A stretch of DNA of 64,000 nt from Methylovulum miyakonense HT12 (GTDB lineage Bacteria > Pseudomonadota > Gammaproteobacteria > Methylococcales > Methylomonadaceae). Below, piece after piece: positions 58,895-64,000 of this stretch. The position numbers and the translations under genes are program-made. The notes under the pieces are model-generated. The model was not told the DNA's origin, made no database searches, and was given only the letters and a program-made list of their open reading frames with translations. Where the stretch lies: assembly GCF_000384075.1 (NCBI RefSeq), contig NZ_KB913025.1, positions 2,951,044-3,015,043 on the forward strand. The letters are read 5' to 3'. Position 1 is the first letter of the stretch; the number at the start of each line of letters is the position of its first letter.

Positions 58895-59527
58895 ATGCAT
58901 ACGCAACGCACCAAGCCACTCCTATTTGCCCTGGTCTTACTGGTCGGGCTACTTGCGCTGTCAGGCGCTAGGCCATACGACCGTGCGACCTGGTTGTTGG
59001 AAGTGCTGCCCGTTTTCATCACCATCCCTGTGCTCTGGACGACTTACCAACGTTTTCCGCTCACCACGCTTTTGTATGTAGGGATTTTCCTGCACGCGCT
59101 AGTCCTCATGGTCGGGGGCGCCTATACCTACGCACGGGTACCGCTGGGCTTCGAAATTGCAGACCTTCTGGGGCTACACCGGAACCCTTACGATAAGATC
59201 GGCCACTTTTTCCAAGGTTTTGTGCCCGCCCTCGTCGCCCGCGAGATCCTTATCCGGGGTGGCTATGTCCGAGGCCGCAAGATGTCTGTGTTCATTGTCA
59301 TCTGCATCGTCCTGGCGATTAGCGCAAGCTATGAGCTTATCGAGTGGGGCGCCGCCGTAGCGCTTGGCCAGGGGGCGGATGATTTTCTCGGCACCCAAGG
59401 TGATATATGGGATGCCCAGTCAGACATGTTCTTTGCGCTGGTCGGCGCCATTACGGCGCTGTCATTGCTGTCAAGGATACATGACCGCCAAATCCGGCAG
59501 TTGGGGAGCCCCGGGCGGGGCGGATAG
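58895..59527 (+). CDS. DUF2238 (YjdF-like) integral membrane protein
   Basis: The product has 210 residues from the ATG at 58895, which has a strong GGAGG site; a frame upstream to 58847 is not needed. Six membrane helices are visible. The conserved segments are PYDKIGHFFQGFVPALVARE and ISASYELIEWGAAVALG, plus FLGTQGDIWDAQSDMFFAL, which hold the invariant His, Glu and Asp residues of the DUF2238/YjdF family. No function is established; these acidic and His residues within membrane segments would fit an enzyme or a metal or ion site. It is monocistronic. Confidence 0.9.
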   Translation: MHTQRTKPLLFALVLLVGLLALSGARPYDRATWLLEVLPVFITIPVLWTTYQRFPLTTLLYVGIFLHALVLMVGGAYTYARVPLGFEIADLLGLHRNPYDKIGHFFQGFVPALVAREILIRGGYVRGRKMSVFIVICIVLAISASYELIEWGAAVALGQGADDFLGTQGDIWDAQSDMFFALVGAITALSLLSRIHDRQIRQLGSPGRGG

Positions 59528-60259
59528 GCCGGGCTACCACCTTTCCCCATCGGATACGGTTAGGTCTGGCAACGACGGAAACAGTGGCGGCCGCCGCCTA
59601 ACCTGTCCTTGGCCCTTCCCTGCCGGATGTTTGACGTATTTCCACTATGCGTTGCCGCCGCGCCCAAGCCACTGCTAGCCATCGCTTTTTTACTCTGGTT
59701 GATGGTGTCCCCCTTTCTGCAGGCAATGCCGTTAAATAAATAAATAATAAAATCATAGTGTTGCGAGGTTATGTAGGTTGGGTTAGCGATAGCGTAACCC
59801 AACGATTGCCGTTTGGATGCTGTCGGGTTACGCTGCCGCTACCAACAGTAGGCGCATTAGGCGACCCGATCTACCTGAAAAATCCCCTGTAAATAGCCCA
59901 TAACAAACTGATTATTTAAATGTTTTCATAAACTTAACGGCATTGCTTCAGCAAGCAGGCCATCAGCGCCTATCTTCATCTGATTTTAATCAAACCTAGC
60001 GGTTTCCCCTCATCTTGTTGGGGTAACCTTTGTCCAGCCGTAGCAACTGGGGCGTAACAGTGGCCGTGATGGCTGGGTGGATAAGGCCTTCTCATTGTCC
60101 ATTGGCGCCATCCCAGCCTAGTTTTCAGGCATTCTACGTCCCTTTACGCGTCTTAAAGCCCGTTCCCTTGGGAAGTTGTTTGCCATTCAACATCAATAAC
60201 GGTTTTAGTGCCGTTTGTTTGGATCCCCCTATCTATAACCATGAATAAGGAAAAGTAAT
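59528..60259. other. Gene-free region with one palindrome
   Basis: These 730 bases before the Lpp-like gene have no convincing open frame. The palindrome at 59773-59874 is listed separately. The last 200 bases should contain the promoter of the lipoprotein gene, which I cannot pin down. Confidence 0.4.
59773..59874. repeat. GTAGGTTGGG-family palindromic repeat
   Basis: GTAGGTTGGGTTAGCGATAG at the left and CGACCCGATCTAC at the right are the outer arms, with GCGTAACCC and GGGTTACGC as the inner pair. The right half contains ACCAACAGTAGGCGCATTAG, which is also found, inverted, in the copy at 5643-5793. Confidence 0.8.
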
Positions 60260-60538
60260 ATGAAAAAACTAATAAAGTTTTCAATGGTCGCCCTGGCTTA
60301 CTCTTTGGTCACCGCCTGTGCAACGAATTCAGATGTTGAAAATTTACAGTCGCAAGTCAATAGCTTGGATAGTTCCGTTAAGCAGGCATCGGCTGATGCA
60401 AACCGCGCCCAATCGACTGCTGCTGATGCGGCTGCAAAGGCGGAGGCGGCAACGGTGGCGGCTAACCGGGCGGCTGAATTATCAGAAGAGGCCAATAACA
60501 AATTGGATAGGAAGTTTAAAAGGTCAATGATGAAATAA
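60260..60538 (+). CDS. Lpp/OprI-like alanine-zipper lipoprotein
   Basis: The 92-residue lipoprotein has a signal peptide and the lipobox VTAC (Cys20). The mature part is one long helix of the Lpp type: NLQSQVNSLDSSVKQASAD, then alanine-rich heptads such as AADAAAKAEAATVAANRAA, and a C-terminal Lys. In OprI/Lpp proteins the helix trimerises and the last Lys can be linked to peptidoglycan; the MMK end would allow it. A strong purine-rich site (AAGGAAAAG) precedes the ATG, and a strong hairpin follows the gene, as expected for a highly expressed lipoprotein. Confidence 0.88.
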   Translation: MKKLIKFSMVALAYSLVTACATNSDVENLQSQVNSLDSSVKQASADANRAQSTAADAAAKAEAATVAANRAAELSEEANNKLDRKFKRSMMK

Positions 60539-60554
60539 ATCAGCTTGCTTTAGA

Positions 60555-60605
60555 CGCAAACGGGCAGGCCGGTCGTGCTCTTGATGACCGGCCCGCCCGT
60601 TTGCG
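60555..60605 (+). terminator. Strong hairpin after the Lpp-like gene
   Basis: CGCAAACGGGCAGGCCGGTC and GACCGGCCCGCCCGTTTGCG form a 20-bp stem with a single mismatch around an 11-nt loop, starting 17 bases after the stop codon. No marked T run follows, but the stem strength and location fit transcription termination or mRNA 3'-end protection. Confidence 0.75.
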
Positions 60606-60708
60606 TATCCTCCAATTACTGGACGTTACAGGTTTGTCCGTGAACAGCGGGTTTGGCGGCGTAAGCCCATTCCCCACACAAGTGTTCCCTCGAACGCCGC
60701 AAACCTTA

Positions 60709-60918
60709 TCAGGTTGTTTGGTATGCGGGGGTGCAGTGGGGACAACCACTGGCCTGTTTTCTTAATAATTCAGCCGCTTTTTTCACCGCACTTTTAGCGT
60801 TGCTGATCGACCCTAAATAATGCACTGTTTCTTTGGAAGGAAGCAAAGAACAATCTGCGGTGTGGACCACATGATCCCCATTGCCCTGAGCATTTTTTTC
60901 AACGTAAAACTCTGCCAT
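60709..60918 (-). CDS. Small conserved protein with CxxC-like motif
   Basis: The product has 69 residues from the ATG at 60918; upstream in-frame residues to 60993 are not protein-like. It starts MAEFYVEKNAQGNGDHVVH and has ADCSLLPSKETVHYLG in the middle and a terminal GCPHCTPAY with two cysteines. Short proteins with this pattern (FYVEKNAQ.NGDHEVH...C..LP...YLG...C..C) recur in many bacteria without a defined function. The three cysteines suggest metal or redox chemistry, which is only an inference. Directly upstream (61000-61180) I see no gene. Confidence 0.65.
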   Translation of the reverse strand: MAEFYVEKNAQGNGDHVVHTADCSLLPSKETVHYLGSISNAKSAVKKAAELLRKQASGCPHCTPAYQTT

Positions 60919-61186
60919 CGTAATCACCCCGTCGTTAGGACATCCATTAAAAACCCCGCTCATCTGCACTACGTCCCATCTCCTGTCGGCCATCGGACAT
61001 CCCGTGTTGACGATGTTGTGAAGGCGACAGGAACAACGCCGGATTCGCGTTACTTTTGAGCTCGTTTAATCGTTAAGCAAAACTTATACCAGCTGGCAGT
61101 ATGGCAAGCGCATATAAATAAATTAAATATTCAACAAGTTACGATATTTTGGGTTTGCCGACATAAACCTTAGGATTGCACTAATT

Positions 61187-61692
61187 TTAATAAAGTGATT
61201 TTTTTCCGAGCGAATCACCATTGGGCAAGCCAGCGGGCAGCAGCGGGTAGTCTTCGATGATGGTCTTGCGCCCGCCGATGACATCGCCTAGCGTGGGGTT
61301 GGCCAGATTGTCCTTGATATAGGTTTCGAGTTTTTACCGGGCTTGGGTTTGGGCGTTTTGCAGGATGGTGGGGTCAAAGCCCGTCACCCAGCCTTCCGCG
61401 TCATTGGTCGTGCCGCTGGCGCCGAAGCTTTCGCCAGTTGCTGCGGGTCGATGCCGCTGATGGCGACGGCATCCAAGCCTTTTTGGTAGGTATATTGCTT
61501 GTAGCTGGGGTCCATTTCCACCCAACTGTCGGCATCTTTGTTTTTCGCGCCGCGTGAGGGGATGAAGTCAATTGCCGCTTCCACCCAAACATGTTCCAGG
61601 CGGACTTTCCTGAGCTTGCCGCCGCTGGTCACGGCGGTGACCGGGATGCCGCCCGAGGCGGCGGACACAGCCGGGTACAAGGCCGTCCACAA
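61187..61692 (-). pseudogene. Broken transglutaminase-like (RHS/polymorphic-toxin-type) fragment
   Basis: Read from 61692, the first frame gives LEHVWVEAAIDFIPSRGAKN and SWVEMDPSYKQYTYQKGLD, which hold the transglutaminase-like HVWVEA (His) and DPS (Asp) motifs seen in RHS-linked and polymorphic-toxin transglutaminases. A frameshift near 61425 is needed to continue into GTTNDAEGWVTGFDPTI, and an in-frame TAA at 61334-61336 interrupts before KLETYIKDNLANPTLGDVIG. The frame finally ends at 61187-61189. The N-terminal part with the catalytic Cys is missing. It is a decayed end of a larger gene, directly downstream of the immunity-like gene at 61747. Confidence 0.7.
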
Positions 61693-61746
61693 AAAGAAAA
61701 ACAGGGTGGTGCCGGAAATCGGGCGCAGGCTACGGGGGCTAATGAT

Positions 61747-62574
61747 TCAAAAAGATAATTCCATTGTTTTGATGCCCATATCGAATTGAAAACGTTGGTA
61801 ACCCCAAATGACTTTTTTACGGTGTTCTGGCAATGTCAAATCTAAAGGCGTTTCCGTCAGTTGGATTAGCCAAGCACCGCTCCCGCAACGTTTGGCAACC
61901 GCTAACTGCTGCAAATCGCCTTGTGCTGGGAATCCGAATAAGTCGCAGGTCTCTTCCGACCAGTAGTTCAGCCAGCCCAGGCGAGACGGGCGCATAACTG
62001 GCCAATCGGAAGGGCGACAAGCACCGGGGGCGTGCGGTAGCTTCCCCTCGGCTTCGGCTAAAAGCTGTTGGGCTAAGGCGATGTCACCGGTGCCACGTTC
62101 ATGAAAATAACGGCACAAGGCGCGTTCGAGTATGTAAAAAGCAGCTTTGGGTGTGTAATAGCAGTACGTGGCTTGCAGTATTTCGGCTACTGCTTCTAAG
62201 TACTTCAGCACCCGGTCATCGGGTTCTTTAAACATGATCATAACCCCATGCCTTGGTAAATATTGACCATCTTTCCCAATCCACCCCATAGCCGGCAAAA
62301 AAATCAACGGATGATCCGTATCGGAGTTTTGAAGTTTCATTCCTGATTTTTTAACCATTTTTTCAAAAAACTTCTGGCGATCTTTTATTTTTTTGTAATG
62401 TGTTTCAAGCAGAATCTTGCCCGTTGTAACCACCTCCCAGGTGATTGTTTCGCCGCCCGTTAGTTCCTCGAAACACCGGCAGACCTGTTCAAAAACAGTG
62501 GCGTTCCAACTGGACTCAGGGATTTCAAATCTCAGCCAAGTGAGCTTTGATTCGTCTCCAAAATCTTTGCTCAT
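61747..62574 (-). CDS. Immunity-like protein, paralogue of the gene at the window end
   Basis: The product has 275 residues from the ATG at 62574, with GGAG about eight bases upstream. It is a soluble protein without signal peptide. Visible features are TWLRFEIPESSWNATVFEQV at the N-terminus, FLPAMGWIGKDGQYLPRHGV in the middle, and RPSRLGWLNYWSEETCDLFG near residue 210. The last 60 residues (FGFPAQGDLQQLAVA, SGAWLIQLTETPLDL, WGYQRFQF) are paralogous to the partial gene at 63814-64000. Duplicated cytoplasmic genes beside an RHS/transglutaminase toxin remnant suggest an immunity function, an inference from context. An IS has separated it from its former upstream neighbour. Confidence 0.6.
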   Translation of the reverse strand: MSKDFGDESKLTWLRFEIPESSWNATVFEQVCRCFEELTGGETITWEVVTTGKILLETHYKKIKDRQKFFEKMVKKSGMKLQNSDTDHPLIFLPAMGWIGKDGQYLPRHGVMIMFKEPDDRVLKYLEAVAEILQATYCYYTPKAAFYILERALCRYFHERGTGDIALAQQLLAEAEGKLPHAPGACRPSDWPVMRPSRLGWLNYWSEETCDLFGFPAQGDLQQLAVAKRCGSGAWLIQLTETPLDLTLPEHRKKVIWGYQRFQFDMGIKTMELSF

Positions 62575-62602
62575 CCTATTTCTCCGATTAATCAATATCA
62601 AA

Positions 62603-63654
62603 GGCTATGTCACCGTTGATTGTTGAAAATTCCCCAAGGCGGCATTGAGCAGCCATTGGGGTGTTGGGTTATGGTGCTGCTCAAAGACCCGCCGCCAGCC
62701 GAGATAGTGCGGCAAATAGTCGGTGGCGACACCATGAAAGTGGTCTAGCCACAGCTTGAAGCGGCTGTGGTAGGCATTGACGTTCTGTATGTGGTAAGCC
62801 CCTTTGACCCGCTGGTGTTGGCTAAGGTTGACGGCTTCGTGGCTGATGCCTTCCGTCCGGCAGAACGCGCTGTAGGTGGGGTTGCCGTCACTGACCAGCA
62901 GCGCGTCCGTGGCCAGCAGCCGCTTGAGGGCTTCCGACAAACGCGTCCTGGTCAGCTGGCCGTTGCCGGTGACGAAATCCAGGGTGTGGCCGGAGCGGTC
63001 ACGCGCCACCAAGATGCAGACCAGTTCGTTGGAGATGCCGCGCTTCTGGGCGCTGCCCCCACGTTTCCTGGGCTGGCGGCTTAAGTTCCGCTTGCCCTTG
63101 TCCGATTCCAGGAGATAGGTTTCATCCGCTTCGGTGATGCCTTCGAGCGCACCGGGGCGGTCCAGGCTGATACCGTCCAGGAACCGGTGCCGCCACCGGA
63201 AACTGGTGTTACGGTGGACACCCGCCTCGGCGGCGGACTCGCGCACCGTTTTCGACTCCGCCAACGCCGCCAAGTAACCCAGCCATTTGGGCTTATGGCG
63301 CAACCGCGCCAAGGGCGATCCCGTCAGGGCGTTGAAGGTTTTCCGGCAACTTTGGCAACGGTAGCGCTGCAGGCCGCTGGCGAAGCCGTACCTCGACAGC
63401 AGGATACCCGCGCAATGCGGACAAGCCGGTTTCAGCTCAAAGCGGGTTTCAACCACTTCTATGACTTCGGGCAGGTCGGTTTGACGGTCAAGTGCGGCCT
63501 TGGCCACGTTTCGCTGATGGTGGTTAAGCCCGCACAGGCTTGACAGCAATTCCTTAAAGTCTTCGGCAATCATGGGCTTGTCCTCGTCAAATGGCAGTTA
63601 ACTGATCAGACAGGGCTTTGGGGGGTTGATTCCATAATTAACGGTGACATAGCC
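62603..63654 (-). mobile_element. Intact IS1595-family insertion sequence, 1052 bp, with 8-bp target duplication
   Basis: The 18-bp terminal inverted repeats GGCTATGTCACCGTTGAT (62603-62620) and ATTAACGGTGACATAGCC (63637-63654) match with one mismatch. Both sides are flanked by ATATCAAA (62595-62602 and 63655-63662), the 8-bp duplication typical of IS1595. A single complete transposase gene is inside. The intact ends and duplication suggest a recent insertion. Confidence 0.95.
62605..63573 (-). CDS. IS1595 family transposase
   Basis: The product has 322 residues. An N-terminal helical part (about 1-45) leads to a zinc ribbon with PACPHCAGILLSRYG and YRCQSCRKTFNALTG, then a helical segment AESKTVRESAAEAGVHRNTS that resembles an HTH. 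The catalytic domain has the first Asp in ITEADETYLLES, the second in LLVSDGNPTYSAF and a later NVNAYHSRFKLWLDHFHGV motif. The stop codon is within the left terminal repeat. It belongs to a different IS1595 subgroup from the transposase at 33280, with which it shares only the general layout. Confidence 0.94.
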   Translation of the reverse strand: MIAEDFKELLSSLCGLNHHQRNVAKAALDRQTDLPEVIEVVETRFELKPACPHCAGILLSRYGFASGLQRYRCQSCRKTFNALTGSPLARLRHKPKWLGYLAALAESKTVRESAAEAGVHRNTSFRWRHRFLDGISLDRPGALEGITEADETYLLESDKGKRNLSRQPRKRGGSAQKRGISNELVCILVARDRSGHTLDFVTGNGQLTRTRLSEALKRLLATDALLVSDGNPTYSAFCRTEGISHEAVNLSQHQRVKGAYHIQNVNAYHSRFKLWLDHFHGVATDYLPHYLGWRRVFEQHHNPTPQWLLNAALGNFQQSTVT

Positions 63655-63830
63655 ATATCAAAGGAGGGTTCTATCGGATCAGGTTGCAAACCGATGCCGC
63701 AGGTTTCATTCACAGTCACATTCGCATCCGGCAAGGCGGTCTTTACTGCTTCCACCATCCAAGGCTTGTTGACCACTACACAATAGGAAACGAATACCCT
63801 CCGCCAAATTTTCTTAAACTCTTGCTCCAA
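63606..63830 (-). CDS. Small hypothetical protein, C-terminus altered by IS insertion
   Basis: A 74-codon frame from a TTG at 63830 overlaps the end of the upstream immunity-like gene by 17 bases. It reads QEFKKIWRRVFVSYCVVV, then NKPWMVEAVKTALPDANVTV and GIGLQPDPIEPSFD, after which the last 15 or so residues are encoded by the IS right end. Without the IS and one target copy the frame would end FDID and stop, eight bases before the ribosome-binding site of the 61747 gene. The family is not recognised, and the start is uncertain because the frame stays open for eight codons upstream. Confidence 0.45.
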   Translation of the reverse strand: MEQEFKKIWRRVFVSYCVVVNKPWMVEAVKTALPDANVTVNETCGIGLQPDPIEPSFDMAMSPLIMESTPQSPV

Positions 63831-64000
63831 TTTGATAAAAGCGTTGATATGCCCATTTTAGTGCTTCGATATGATCCGGGCGTGTCACATCAAACATATC
63901 TTCTGTCAACTTTACCATCCATGCCCCACTTGGCGTACGGTGAGAAAGCCGGATAAGGTACCCATCGGTGGCCGGGTCTGGAAAAGACAACAACTCGCAG
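63814..64000 (-). CDS. Immunity-like protein, partial (C-terminal 61 residues)
   Basis: The gene enters from the window edge and stops at the TAA at 63814-63816. The visible end contains LLSFPDPATDGYLIRLSHRT, then SGAWMVKLTEDMFDV and LKWAYQRFYQIGARV. This is clearly paralogous to the C-terminus of the gene at 61747 (SGAWLIQLTETPLDL, WGYQRFQF). The two genes thus formed a tandem array with a small frame between them, now broken by an IS1595-family element. Confidence 0.65.
   Translation of the reverse strand, partial: CELLSFPDPATDGYLIRLSHRTPSGAWMVKLTEDMFDVTRPDHIEALKWAYQRFYQIGARV

Noticed and set aside
1880-59874. The GTAGGTTGGG palindromes as CRISPR repeats or tRNA genes
   Set aside because: Copies are single, far apart and differ in loop sequence and length; none folds with an acceptor stem and anticodon arm.

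Overview
The window looks like a chromosomal stretch of a gammaproteobacterium, most plausibly a methanotroph or methylotroph of the Methylococcales type. The basis is family content: a ydbH-ynbE-ydbL operon, a yqjD/E/K-like cluster, a fatty acid cis/trans isomerase, a DUF3280 protein beside a two-component system, PEP-CTERM sorting, and many dispersed palindromic repeats. No methane or methanol oxidation gene lies here, so the taxonomic call is inference.

Layout. 0-2 kb: a DUF883/YqjE/YqjK-like membrane-protein cluster interrupted by a DUF3494 ice-binding-like PEP-CTERM protein. 2.2-11 kb: signalling genes (a REC-PAS-PAS-kinase-REC hybrid, a REC-PAS regulator, a CheB-CheR-PAS fusion, a truncated PAS protein) around a transglutaminase-like gene. 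11-16 kb: an RTX-type calcium-binding protein, a MarC-family membrane protein and a flavodoxin-fold oxidoreductase. 16.6-19.2 kb: a leucine-rich-repeat/Roc-COR GTPase with a C-terminal TIR domain, a candidate immune effector. 19.3-28 kb: a giant cyclic beta-1,2-glucan synthase. 28.3-30 kb: four tiny stress/envelope genes (DUF3309, DUF3096, Sll1863-like, glycine-zipper lipoprotein). 30.5-33 kb: ydbH-ynbE-ydbL. 33.1-34.3 kb: an IS1595-family element nested in a MITE-like element. 34.4-40.6 kb: cti, a small lipoprotein, a NarL-type two-component pair, a cupin and a DUF3280 protein. 40.7-48 kb: glgP, an OmpR-type regulator, a histidine kinase, a QseG-like lipoprotein and a second kinase that lacks its phosphoacceptor histidine. 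48.2-58.6 kb: a large secreted glycoside hydrolase-like protein, then an RbbA-type ABC exporter operon with a NodT outer-membrane factor. 58.9-64 kb: small membrane/lipoproteins, then a toxin-immunity-like junkyard: a transglutaminase-like toxin remnant, two paralogous immunity-like genes, and an intact IS1595-family element with an 8-bp target duplication.

Functional themes are envelope and osmotic protection (cyclic glucan, small stress proteins, cti, YdbH lipid transport, Lpp-like and glycine-zipper lipoproteins) and dense two-component/PAS signalling. The most notable observations are: (1) the TIR-ROCO protein in a repeat-scarred accessory pocket; (2) a pseudokinase / QseG-like lipoprotein / kinase / OmpR-regulator cluster split by a 406-bp MITE with 10-bp flanking duplications; (3) a family of palindromic repeats, one with two identical 48-nt arms; (4) an immunity-gene array whose pre-insertion sequence can be rebuilt by removing the IS. 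I saw no tRNA, rRNA or CRISPR array.
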